From contig LR882958.1 of assembly GCA_904830895.1 (NCBI GenBank), positions 4,421,501 through 4,485,500 of the forward strand: 64,000 nucleotides of DNA, written 5' to 3'. The DNA comes from Planktothrix rubescens CCAP 1459/22. Lineage in GTDB: Bacteria > Cyanobacteriota > Cyanobacteriia > Cyanobacteriales > Microcoleaceae. Positions 7,564 through 15,964 of the stretch are shown in pieces; positions within the stretch are counted from its first letter, which is position 1, and each line of letters starts with the position of its first letter. The notes beneath the pieces were generated by a model. That model was given only the letters and a program-made list of their open reading frames with translations, searched no databases and was not told the DNA's origin. Made by a program: the position numbers and the translations under genes.

Positions 7564-8781
7564 ATGCACATTGCTTGGCTTGGAAAAAAATCACCCTTTT
7601 GCGGTAACGTTACCTATTCCCGGGAAATCACTAACGCCCTGTTAGACCGGGGCCATCGAGTCAGCTTTCTGCACTTTGCTCAGGAAGGAACGAACGACCG
7701 CAACCCAGAATGGCAACTGGAAAACGGTAACTGGAAAATCTCTACCGAGGACAAAAATGGCAAGGTGACACCCTTTCCCATGACTCAGGAGGTGTCTTTA
7801 CCCTGTCTGTATAAGTCTCAAGTCTATACAATTCCCACCCTCAGTTCTAGTAAAGTCTTAACCAAATCCCTAAAACGGTTGAAACCCGATTTGGTTCATG
7901 CGTCCCTGACTCTTTCACCGTTGGATTTTGTCTTACCTGAAATTTGTGCAGAACTGAATATCCCCCTGGTGGCGACCTTTCATACGCCCTTCTACCACAA
8001 ATTGCGGAATTTCCAATCGGGGACACAACATTTAACCTATCAAATTTACGCGCCTTTTTTAGCAAACTATGACCGTGTGATTGTCTTTTCCCAAGTCCAA
8101 CGGGAGATGTTAAACCGTCTAGGAGTCGAAAAACACAGGGTAGCGGTGATTCCTAATGGAGTCGATGGGTCGAAATATTCTCCTGGGCCATCGAGCTTTA
8201 AGGAGGAATTAGGGGCGGAACGGGTTTTTGTTTATCAAGGCCGTTTGGCTACGGAAAAGAACGTAGAGTCACTACTCAAAGCCTGGAAGAAGTCGGACAT
8301 GGGGCCAGGTTGTCTATTGGTCATCGTTGGTGATGGGCCATTAGCCCCCTCTCTCCAGGCCTCCTATGGGCCAGAAGATGGGATTATCTGGTTTGGGTTC
8401 ATCGGGGATGAAGACCGACGGATTGAAATTTTGCGGGGGGCGGATGTTTTTGTTTTACCGTCGATGGTGGAGGGGTTATCGATCTCGTTATTAGAGGCGA
8501 TGTCCTGCGGTACGGCTTGCGTGGCGACGGATGCGGGGGCGGATGGGGAAGTGATGGAAGGCGGCGCGGGAATTATTATGAAGACCGAGGGCGTGACTTC
8601 CCAACTACGAACTCTGTTACCGCTATTGCGAGATCATCCTGAAATGATCCCCCTGGTGGGTCAAAAAGCCCGTCAACGGGTTTTAGAACGCTATACCCTG
8701 AGTCAAAATATCACTCAGTTGGAACATCTCTATCGAGATTTGTTACAAGAACGGCGTTTGGAATTTAGCCACGTTGTTTAA
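7564..8781 (+). CDS. dgdA: GT4 family glycosyltransferase, probable digalactosyldiacylglycerol synthase
   Basis: 405 aa, two Rossmann domains (GT-B fold). The N-terminal motif GKKSPFCGNVTYSRE and the block CLYKSQVYTIP resemble the cyanobacterial DgdA (slr1508-type) proteins that add the second galactose to MGDG to give DGDG on thylakoid membranes. The C-terminal half has NGVDGSKYSPG, FVYQGRLATEKN and the GT4 EX7E motif in EGLSISLLEAMSCG. GT4 membership is certain; the DGDG synthase assignment is from remembered family similarity. It is isolated, with a 276-nt leader and no co-oriented neighbour within 3 kb. Confidence 0.8.
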   Translation: MHIAWLGKKSPFCGNVTYSREITNALLDRGHRVSFLHFAQEGTNDRNPEWQLENGNWKISTEDKNGKVTPFPMTQEVSLPCLYKSQVYTIPTLSSSKVLTKSLKRLKPDLVHASLTLSPLDFVLPEICAELNIPLVATFHTPFYHKLRNFQSGTQHLTYQIYAPFLANYDRVIVFSQVQREMLNRLGVEKHRVAVIPNGVDGSKYSPGPSSFKEELGAERVFVYQGRLATEKNVESLLKAWKKSDMGPGCLLVIVGDGPLAPSLQASYGPEDGIIWFGFIGDEDRRIEILRGADVFVLPSMVEGLSISLLEAMSCGTACVATDAGADGEVMEGGAGIIMKTEGVTSQLRTLLPLLRDHPEMIPLVGQKARQRVLERYTLSQNITQLEHLYRDLLQERRLEFSHVV

Positions 8782-8926
8782 TCTGTAGGGGTGGGGTTCT
8801 CCCGCCCTTGCTCATTTATCAGTGTAAGAGTTAATAGCATTGGTGTTATGCGATCGCACGCAATCAAAAACTAATCGCCACCTTTAGGGATGGAGTTTCG
8901 TAGATAATATTTCTATTAGCTTCCGC

Positions 8927-10702
8927 TTATGTACTGGGTGCTTTCATAAGGAAGCAAATCTCTCCCTCATCAACCTTTTTTTGTAGTTTTCGCTTGGCAT
9001 TTTGAGTCAATTTTAAATCAGTGGCTAGTTCATCCAAATTTTTATAAAATTTACTCATTCTAAGTTGCATCAACTTATCGATTTTTGTTTCTCTCATTCT
9101 AGTTCCGTGAAAAGCATTAACGATTAAATCTTTTTCAGCAGTATTAATATCCACACATTTAGTAGGAATGGGTGGAGTAATTACCTTTAAATCTTTTTCA
9201 GCAGTATTAATATCCACACATTTAGTAGGAATGGGTGGAGTAATTACCTTATCAGACTGTATAAAACAGATGTTTTTAAGCTCTAGTTTTCGCTGCAAAA
9301 GAGAAGGAGACGAAGGAGCAATTATAAAGGCAAGATCAGGTGGTGTACCATCAGTAGTTAAAGGTCTAAATTTCACATCTTCCAACCATTGATTAAAAGT
9401 TTCTAGATGACTACTTAAAAGTTCATAGTTTTTCGCTTCGCCAAAGGCTCTAGCAACACAGGTATTGTTGTGATCTAATTGTATATAACAATCGAAAGCG
9501 TGACCTTGAAGTACAGTTGTCGTGGAAACTGAAGATAAAGTATATGATTTGTTTTTGAGATGGGTTTGCCACTTATGCTCACATTGCGCTTTTACTAAAT
9601 CACGTGCATTTCCTTCAAAACCTTTTTCAGATTCTTCTCTAAAATGCTTTTCATGTATCTCTAGAACTGCTGTCGCGTATTCTTTACAAAAGCTTCTCAA
9701 GTTTTGAGCCGGATTCAACGGTATATTCTGGATTTCCTGCCATGCTTGAGAAAAATTTTTATATCCTTTAAAAGCTCCTTCTATACGTGCATCAATTTTA
9801 GCTCTGATCATTTCAAATTCATTTCCGTATCCTTTGTTTAGATTAATAACTGAATTTCCAACGAGGCTTTCTATCACAGAATCTTCATTAATGAAACTCT
9901 CTATATTATTTGATGTTCCAACAAGATAAATCAGAAGACGAATTTTTGAACGAAATTGTTGAGATGCTCTCTTAATTAAAGCTTTTATAAGAGATCTTGT
10001 TTCCTGAAGCTCATTAGGATAGTTTTGCAATGAATCTAATTCATCAATTAAGTAGGCAAAAGTAAATCGTGGTTCTATCCTTGATATTTGATTAATTACT
10101 TCAAAAAAGAATTCTTCAAAAACCACTTCAATTTTAGCAAAGTAGCTACTAAACTTAGAACGAAAGGGCATGAACTTAGTTGCTGATGTTAATTGGGCAA
10201 CTTCAGATTGCTCTAGATAATCATTGAGTATGTTCCTTGCTATATCTTTGATTTGTTGAGATGAACTATTCAATAATTCCCAAAAAGTTTGAGCTAGAAT
10301 GTAACAATACAATTTTACAGTAAAACCCTGATTTCCACCTGTCATCAGTAAATCAGAGAGTTGAAAACGGCGGGCAACAGAAAAACTTTCGTAAGTTAAT
10401 TTAGCCTTAGTTAATTCGTGTAAATAAGTGAGCAAAGAAGTTTTACCACTTCCTACTAAAGCTGCAACAAATCTAAAAGTAAAATATCCGTCATCGAAAG
10501 TATGCCGAAGATCGTCTTCAAGTAGTTCAGTAATATTACTAATTGGTCTTCCAGATAAACTTGGTGCAGTAGATCCCTCACCTGTTGAGCCTGGAAGTCT
10601 AACAACACGCTCAATCCAAATATCTTCAATAAATCCTTCACCTGCTTTAACTCTTTGAAGGAAGTCTTTGATAAATTTCTTTTTTCCGGCATCTTCAGGC
10701 AT
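8927..10702 (-). CDS. P-loop ATPase with possible PD-(D/E)XK nuclease region
   Basis: 591 aa, not matched to a named family. Walker A is LVGSGKTS (82-89), Walker B YLIDELD (218-223), and a sensor-like IYLVGTSN follows at 258-265, the layout of a STAND/archaeal-type ATPase. Near residues 402-424, AFDCYIQLD is followed by FGEAKNYE, a spacing that could be the D...ExK core of a restriction-type nuclease. A 21-residue segment is duplicated in tandem at 485-505 and 506-526. The C-terminus (LDELATDLKLTQNAKRKL) is helix-turn-helix-like. The gene begins 3 nt after a winged-helix gene on the same strand, so the two form a pair. A defence or DNA-handling role is inference. Confidence 0.75.
   Translation of the reverse strand: MPEDAGKKKFIKDFLQRVKAGEGFIEDIWIERVVRLPGSTGEGSTAPSLSGRPISNITELLEDDLRHTFDDGYFTFRFVAALVGSGKTSLLTYLHELTKAKLTYESFSVARRFQLSDLLMTGGNQGFTVKLYCYILAQTFWELLNSSSQQIKDIARNILNDYLEQSEVAQLTSATKFMPFRSKFSSYFAKIEVVFEEFFFEVINQISRIEPRFTFAYLIDELDSLQNYPNELQETRSLIKALIKRASQQFRSKIRLLIYLVGTSNNIESFINEDSVIESLVGNSVINLNKGYGNEFEMIRAKIDARIEGAFKGYKNFSQAWQEIQNIPLNPAQNLRSFCKEYATAVLEIHEKHFREESEKGFEGNARDLVKAQCEHKWQTHLKNKSYTLSSVSTTTVLQGHAFDCYIQLDHNNTCVARAFGEAKNYELLSSHLETFNQWLEDVKFRPLTTDGTPPDLAFIIAPSSPSLLQRKLELKNICFIQSDKVITPPIPTKCVDINTAEKDLKVITPPIPTKCVDINTAEKDLIVNAFHGTRMRETKIDKLMQLRMSKFYKNLDELATDLKLTQNAKRKLQKKVDEGEICFLMKAPST
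9125..9250. repeat. Perfect 63-bp tandem duplication inside the ATPase gene
   Basis: Two adjacent identical 63-bp units (9125-9187 and 9188-9250). Because 63 is a multiple of 3, the frame is kept and 21 residues starting KVITPPIPTKC are doubled. No substitutions separate the copies, so the duplication is recent. Confidence 0.95.
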
Positions 10703-10705
10703 ATT

Positions 10706-11281
10706 TTATTCCACCCATTGAATTAATTCCTGACCTTTTTCATCTACAGCAAAAATGTTACCGTTTGACTTAAGCAAATCAAAATATTGACTTAATTTTT
10801 TTGGTGAAATAGGGTTTATTTCCATAAACTCATCGCAAATTTCTTTGCTATGAATAGCAACGACACCCCTGAGTTCCTGCTTCTGCCTCACTTTAAGGTA
10901 AAGCATTTTGAATTTCTCCAGAAATTCATCAAAACTCATTTGATCAAAAGAATTAACTTGAGAATGAAAATTAGCAGCCTGTTTAATACAAATCAATAAA
11001 GTGTTTAATACTTTAGGCCCTTTAACAGAACTAAATTCGTAATCGGTAGTAGCTAAATTAGTGACAAGAGCTTGTAAACCTTGCTCGGTCACGTAAAAAC
11101 GCCCTTTACTCGCTTGCTTAATTAGTTCCTGTGTTTGTAAGGCATCATAGATTTGATCTGCTTTCTCCTTCCACTCCCTCGCCAAATAGGACTTGACCGT
11201 GCCTTTTGTTACCGTATCTTTTGCGGTATATGCACGGGCATAAAGTAGATAGATGAGTTGCTCTGTAGTAAGTTTAGCCAT
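10706..11281 (-). CDS. Winged-helix-like partner protein
   Basis: 191 aa. The N-terminal about 80 residues read as a winged helix: LTTEQLIYLLYARAY, KGTVKSYLAREW, a recognition-like helix and a GRFYVTEQGLQAL wing. The C-terminal half is helical (FDEFLEKFKMLYLKVRQKQ) and ends with a second possible winged segment (ISPKKLSQYFDLLKSNG, then IFAVDEKGQELIQWVE). The stop is 3 nt before the ATPase start. It may bind DNA and recruit or control the ATPase. No specific family was recognised. Upstream lies a 329-nt region without another gene. Confidence 0.7.
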   Translation of the reverse strand: MAKLTTEQLIYLLYARAYTAKDTVTKGTVKSYLAREWKEKADQIYDALQTQELIKQASKGRFYVTEQGLQALVTNLATTDYEFSSVKGPKVLNTLLICIKQAANFHSQVNSFDQMSFDEFLEKFKMLYLKVRQKQELRGVVAIHSKEICDEFMEINPISPKKLSQYFDLLKSNGNIFAVDEKGQELIQWVE

Positions 11282-11610
11282 ATTGTCCTCTCTATGCCGA
11301 ATTTTAACTCAACATGATCGCTATACGAATCCAAAGGCTCATGCGATATCATCAGCATCTTGTCCTCGTTCTGCCTGCTATTGTACTGCCAAAGAAAGAC
11401 TCTGTGTAGTAAAAGCAAGGATAAGCCCGTCAGCCATAGTGTCTAGCCCATTAGCTTAATGTGGGATGCAAGGAAAGGTTGCTGGTTAAAATGTAATTGT
11501 ACTAGAAGGCATAGCTAGGGAAGATCGTGTTTAAATAAAACTGATGTTATTGATTCTAACATAGAATTGTTGATACATTTTCCTATCTTTTACTAAGAGT
11601 AACAATTTTT
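11282..11610. other. Intergenic region upstream of the winged-helix/ATPase pair
   Basis: About 330 nt with no convincing gene on either strand. The ORFs seen here lack ribosome sites and show no protein-like composition. The promoter of the minus-strand pair should lie near 11282-11400, but no unambiguous -35/-10 pair was found. Confidence 0.5.
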
Positions 11611-11790
11611 ATGAATTCTAAAAAAGCTTTTGAGTCAATAACTTTGCCTAACAAACCCCCCAACAACATCTTAAAACACAAAGCAACGAGTACAGTCGGT
11701 CGCGGAAAAGTCGTTAAACTAGATGCAAGTCCAAGCTTTTCTCAATGGAGTGATGAATTTGTTACATGGAACTATCGAGCCGTACATTAA
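11611..11790 (+). CDS. Possible small basic protein
   Basis: 59-codon ORF (MNSKKAFESITLPNKPP...), rich in Lys and Ser, with a Pro-Pro-Asn-Asn turn and a WSDEFVTWNYRAVH end. A weak AAGAGTAA lies 11 nt before the ATG. No family was recognised, and the ORF sits alone between the divergent winged-helix gene and the convergent cobN end. It could be a real small gene or chance. Confidence 0.35.
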   Translation: MNSKKAFESITLPNKPPNNILKHKATSTVGRGKVVKLDASPSFSQWSDEFVTWNYRAVH

Positions 11791-11824
11791 CTCACTAATT
11801 AATCCATTTATTGATTTTTCATTC

Positions 11825-14800
11825 CTAAGTTTTCCCTTCAATTATTCCCTCGGCTTCATGAACAATTGCCCTCAACTGTTCAATCATATTTTGACTCGCT
11901 GTTTGCCAGAATTGGCGTTGATGGGCTTCTAATAATCTTTCTGCCATATCGCGTAACGCCCAAGGATTTTTTTCTTGAATAAATTGTTGTACTTTCTGAT
12001 CGAAAATATAAGCATTTGCCACCCCTTCATACATGAAATCTTCAACACAATTGGCGGTAACATCATAGGCGAATAAAAAATCAACGGTTGCTGATAGCTC
12101 AAAAGCTCCTTTATAGCCATGTCGCATGACTCCAGCTATCCATTTAGGGTTAATAACCCGGGAACGATATACCTGAGAAATTTCTTCTTTTAAAAGTTTA
12201 ACTTTTGGGTTTTCAGGAATAGCATTATCTCCGAAATAAATCTGAGGATTCTCTCCCGTCAAGGTTCTAACCGCAACGGTCATTCCTCCTTGAAATTGAT
12301 AATAGTCATCGGAATCTAATAAATCATGTTCTCGGTTATCTTGATTTTGCAGAACAATTTGCATATTTTCTAACCGATTTTGAAAGGCTTCTGACGCAGA
12401 AATTCCCTGTTGATAGCCAGAATTTGTGCTGGTATAAGCGTAACTACTCCAGTTAATATAGGCCGTTGCTAAATCTTGATCTGTTTGCCAGTTTTGGGAT
12501 TCAATTAATCCTTGTAAACCTGCCCCATAAGCGCCGGGTTTAGACCCAAAAATTCTCAAGCGCGATCGCAAATTTGCCTGTTCAATTGTTAACCCTTCTT
12601 GCATCCAAAATTGGGTTTCCTGTTGAACTTTGGCGGCTAAAGGATTTTGATCTTCAGTTTCATCTAAATTAGAAACAGCAATTACCGCCTGATCAAATAG
12701 ATCAATTAAATTGGGAAAAGCATCTCTAAAAAAACCTGAAATCCTTAGTGTAACATCCACCCGGGGACGACCTAAAATAGAAACTGGTAATATTTCAAAA
12801 TCAACTACTCGCCGCGAAGGATAATCCCAAACAGGTTTTACGCCTAATAATGCTAAGGCTTCCGCGATATCATCTCCCCCAGTTCGCATTGTTGAAGTTC
12901 CCCAAACTGATAATCCTAAAGTGCGGGGATATTCGCCATTTTCTTGGGTATAACGTTCAATTAATACAGATGCGGCTAATTCCCCAACTCTCCAAGCAGT
13001 TTCTGTAGGAATAGCCCGAATATCAACGGAATAAAAATTACGTCCGGTGGGTAAAACATCGGGTTTTCCTCTTGTTGGCGCCCCCGATGCACCACTCTTG
13101 ATAAATCGACCGTCTAAACCTTTTAATAGATTGGTAATTTCTTCGGAAGTTCTCAATAAATTGGGTAATAATTTATTCTGAATCCAGTTTAATTCCCTTT
13201 GGATTAATTCTGTAGATTTGACCCCCCCTAACCCCCCCTTGGTAATGGGGGGAACTGGAATTGTTATTAAAAACTCTTGTTCCCCCACTTGGCAAGGGGG
13301 GGCTAGGGGGGGTAATTCTTCAACAAAAGTAGAAGTTAAAAACTCTTGTTCCCCCACTTGGCAAGGGGGGGTTAGGGGGGGTAATTCTTCAATTAAATTA
13401 ATCGCATATTCTTCAATAACTGCCACCCCATCCCCAACAGTTCGACAGAATTGATGATTAATAGTTTGATTAATAATTTCCCCATAATCTGATGTTAAAG
13501 GATCAAAGTCTAACTGCCAATCTTCTGCGATCGCGCGAGTTAAACCCAATCGTTTATTGTCAGGATGACGAGCGATCGAAATAATTAAATCCCTTAATTG
13601 TTCACCCTGGGGACATTGCCCAAAAATATGTAATCCATCCCGAATTTGTGCCTCTTTTAACTCACATAAATAGCGATCTAATTCACTAAAGATAGAACCT
13701 TGATCCTTTAAAACTGCCTGTTTATTAAGTTTGGGTAAACCCAATTCTTCCTCTAAATTTTCCTGTTGAATTAACTGAATAATTCTTTCTGAAATTAACG
13801 ATAACCGCGAGGGATCTAAACTTTGAGCTTGATAATATTCATCCATTAACCCTTCTAACTGTTGTAATGATCCATATAATTCCGCACGGGTTAAAGGAGG
13901 GGTTAAATGGTCTAAAATTACCGCTTGAGAACGACGTTTAGCTTGGGTTCCCTCCCCTGGATCATTAACAATAAATGGATAAAAATTCGGCAATGCACCT
14001 AACGCTATTTCAGGATAACAGTTTTCTGATAATCCTACACTTTTACCCGGCAACCATTCCAAATTCCCATGTTTTCCTAAATGAATAATTGCATCGGCTT
14101 GAAATTGCGATCGCAACCAATAATAAAACGCCAAATAATCCGGTGTGGGTTCTAAATCCGGGGCATGATAATTTAAGTTAGGATCAAGATCATAGCCCCG
14201 AGAAGGTTGTATCCCGATAAAAATATTTCCCCGTTGAATCCCTGAAATAGCAAAGCCTTTAGCGGTCTTTTGTTCCTCTTGAAAATGATCTTTCCATCGG
14301 TTATTAATAGCAGTTTGAATGGCTAGGGGTAAGGTTAAAAAATAGTCTTGATAGTCTGCAAAGGATAAACTTTGATCAATAGATCGCAACTCCCAACCTT
14401 CCGGGTCATTGGTAATTCCTGATGTTAATTGATCAATTAATTCTTCTCCGGTTTCAGGAGAATTTTCTAGGAAATATCCCGCTTCTTCTAAGGCTTTTAG
14501 AATTTCAATACAACTGGCTGGCGTATCCAAACCCACTCCATTTCCTAAGCGTCCATCTCGACAGGGATAGTTAGCTAAAATAATCGCAATGTTTCGTTTT
14601 GATGGGGGTTTCTGTTGTAAATTAATCCAATTTTTGGCTAACTCGGCGACAAATTTAATCCGATTTTGCACCGCCACATATCTAACAACATTGGTTTCTA
14701 AGGTAGGATGCCAATTTTCAATAGCTTTAAAAGAAATCACCCGACTAATAATTCGTCCATCCACTTCGGGTAACGCGACATTCATCGCAATATCCCTGGG

Positions 14801-15709
14801 GGAAAGTCCCATAAAATTATTTTCCCATTGTTCTAAACTTCCCCCACTTAAAATTACTTGTAATACTGGAATATCCAAGGAAAATAATGGGGGTTGACTA
14901 CTATCTTCTGAAGTCGAAGAAATCGAAAAACTGGTGGTATTAATTAATAATTGAATATTAGAATTAAAATAGTTTAAAACTTCCGTTTGTATGTCGGGAT
15001 CTCGTAGAGAAGAAACAAAAATAGGAATAGGTTTTAACTGATATTCAACTAATGCTTGACATAAAGAATCAATCGGATCTAAATTTCCAGATAAGTAATG
15101 AGCGCGATAAAATAGAATCCCCACCCCAGCGCTATAATCATCGGATTTTGCCGATTGATTCCACTGATAATAACCCACTTTTGGAATCGTAACTGGCGGA
15201 ATAATCGGATAATTTTTATTAAAAATATGATTGCCAATTAATAACAGAGCATTGGCAAAATTATCAACTCCGGCTTCAGTTAAATATCGCCAAACTTGAT
15301 CAACAATTGATAACGATACCGTTGAATGACTAATTAAGTCAGGGTCGGGACGATCTTCACCCGGAAGGATAATTAATTGAGTTTTAGTTTTAGCAAAAAT
15401 GTCTTGTAAAACTTCTAATCCATACGACCAATAGGAACGTCCTCCTAACAGTCTTAAAATAATAACTTGGGCTTTTTCTAAAACAGTTTCTGCGTAGGTA
15501 TCAATGGTTAATTGTTGTTGTAATTGTAATAAATTAGTTACCCGCAACGCCGGAAAATCAGCCGGAAGTTTGGATACCACCGTGGCCAAGGTTTGAATAT
15601 CCGTATCCGCCGCCGTTAAAAAAATAATTGGTGCGGGGGTTTGTTCAATAAAAATCACTCCGTCTGTATCGGGGTTCCATCCGCCGGGTGTGGCTGCAAT
15701 TCTGTGCAT
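11825..15709 (-). CDS. cobN: Cobaltochelatase subunit CobN (CobN/magnesium chelatase family)
   Basis: 1294 aa, the usual size for CobN. It inserts cobalt into a corrin ring (hydrogenobyrinate a,c-diamide in the aerobic pathway), acting with AAA+ and VWA partner subunits; in cyanobacteria the ChlI/ChlD subunits may serve. Typical blocks are seen: ILANYPCRDGRLGNGVGLDTP, HLGKHGNLEWLPGKSVGLSE, GLSVWGTSTMRTGGDDIAEAL, and the C-terminal MRHGYKGAFELSATVDFLFAYD. ChlH is excluded by the N-terminal half and the length. Residues about 771-835 are an in-frame repeat insertion absent from the family pattern. No other cobalamin genes are adjacent. Confidence 0.92.
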   Translation of the reverse strand: MHRIAATPGGWNPDTDGVIFIEQTPAPIIFLTAADTDIQTLATVVSKLPADFPALRVTNLLQLQQQLTIDTYAETVLEKAQVIILRLLGGRSYWSYGLEVLQDIFAKTKTQLIILPGEDRPDPDLISHSTVSLSIVDQVWRYLTEAGVDNFANALLLIGNHIFNKNYPIIPPVTIPKVGYYQWNQSAKSDDYSAGVGILFYRAHYLSGNLDPIDSLCQALVEYQLKPIPIFVSSLRDPDIQTEVLNYFNSNIQLLINTTSFSISSTSEDSSQPPLFSLDIPVLQVILSGGSLEQWENNFMGLSPRDIAMNVALPEVDGRIISRVISFKAIENWHPTLETNVVRYVAVQNRIKFVAELAKNWINLQQKPPSKRNIAIILANYPCRDGRLGNGVGLDTPASCIEILKALEEAGYFLENSPETGEELIDQLTSGITNDPEGWELRSIDQSLSFADYQDYFLTLPLAIQTAINNRWKDHFQEEQKTAKGFAISGIQRGNIFIGIQPSRGYDLDPNLNYHAPDLEPTPDYLAFYYWLRSQFQADAIIHLGKHGNLEWLPGKSVGLSENCYPEIALGALPNFYPFIVNDPGEGTQAKRRSQAVILDHLTPPLTRAELYGSLQQLEGLMDEYYQAQSLDPSRLSLISERIIQLIQQENLEEELGLPKLNKQAVLKDQGSIFSELDRYLCELKEAQIRDGLHIFGQCPQGEQLRDLIISIARHPDNKRLGLTRAIAEDWQLDFDPLTSDYGEIINQTINHQFCRTVGDGVAVIEEYAINLIEELPPLTPPCQVGEQEFLTSTFVEELPPLAPPCQVGEQEFLITIPVPPITKGGLGGVKSTELIQRELNWIQNKLLPNLLRTSEEITNLLKGLDGRFIKSGASGAPTRGKPDVLPTGRNFYSVDIRAIPTETAWRVGELAASVLIERYTQENGEYPRTLGLSVWGTSTMRTGGDDIAEALALLGVKPVWDYPSRRVVDFEILPVSILGRPRVDVTLRISGFFRDAFPNLIDLFDQAVIAVSNLDETEDQNPLAAKVQQETQFWMQEGLTIEQANLRSRLRIFGSKPGAYGAGLQGLIESQNWQTDQDLATAYINWSSYAYTSTNSGYQQGISASEAFQNRLENMQIVLQNQDNREHDLLDSDDYYQFQGGMTVAVRTLTGENPQIYFGDNAIPENPKVKLLKEEISQVYRSRVINPKWIAGVMRHGYKGAFELSATVDFLFAYDVTANCVEDFMYEGVANAYIFDQKVQQFIQEKNPWALRDMAERLLEAHQRQFWQTASQNMIEQLRAIVHEAEGIIEGKT
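13217..13391. repeat. C/G-rich repeat cluster inserted in frame in cobN
   Basis: Contains a palindromic CCCCCCTTGGTAATGGGGGG-like unit and two copies of a 32-36 bp unit including CCCCCACTTGGCAAGGGGGG, about 86 bp apart. In the protein this gives two ELPPLxPPCQVGEQEFL segments. Such C-rich intergenic repeats are common in filamentous cyanobacteria, but here they lie inside a coding region without breaking the frame. Confidence 0.9.
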
Positions 15710-15964
15710 TTTAATTCAAAAAATAGGTTTAATTTCAGGTCTCTAAAATTATAAATTCTAATAATTTATATTCTCATTCTAACGGATTTGTTCAATACAA
15801 TTTGACATGGATTAGTTGACAAAATTTTAAATTTACATAATTGACTTAAATTCTGTCCTATTATATTATATCATGATTGGAGTGAAAAAGAGTATATATT
15901 TCTTTAACTGTTCCAGCTAATTCCTTACAGGATATACCCATTTAGATGGCTCAGTCTTAATCCT

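Noticed and set aside
9125-9250. Possible CRISPR-like direct repeats
   Set aside because: The two 63-bp units are adjacent with no spacers and lie in a coding frame; no CRISPR array was found anywhere in the window.
11723-11932. 69-codon plus-strand ORF at the cobN 3' end
   Set aside because: It overlaps the cobN C-terminus and the small ORF, with no ribosome site or domain.
13218-13454. Plus-strand ORF opposite cobN with repeated NSCSPTWQGG segments
   Set aside because: It arises from the C-rich repeats read on the other strand; cobN is the real gene.
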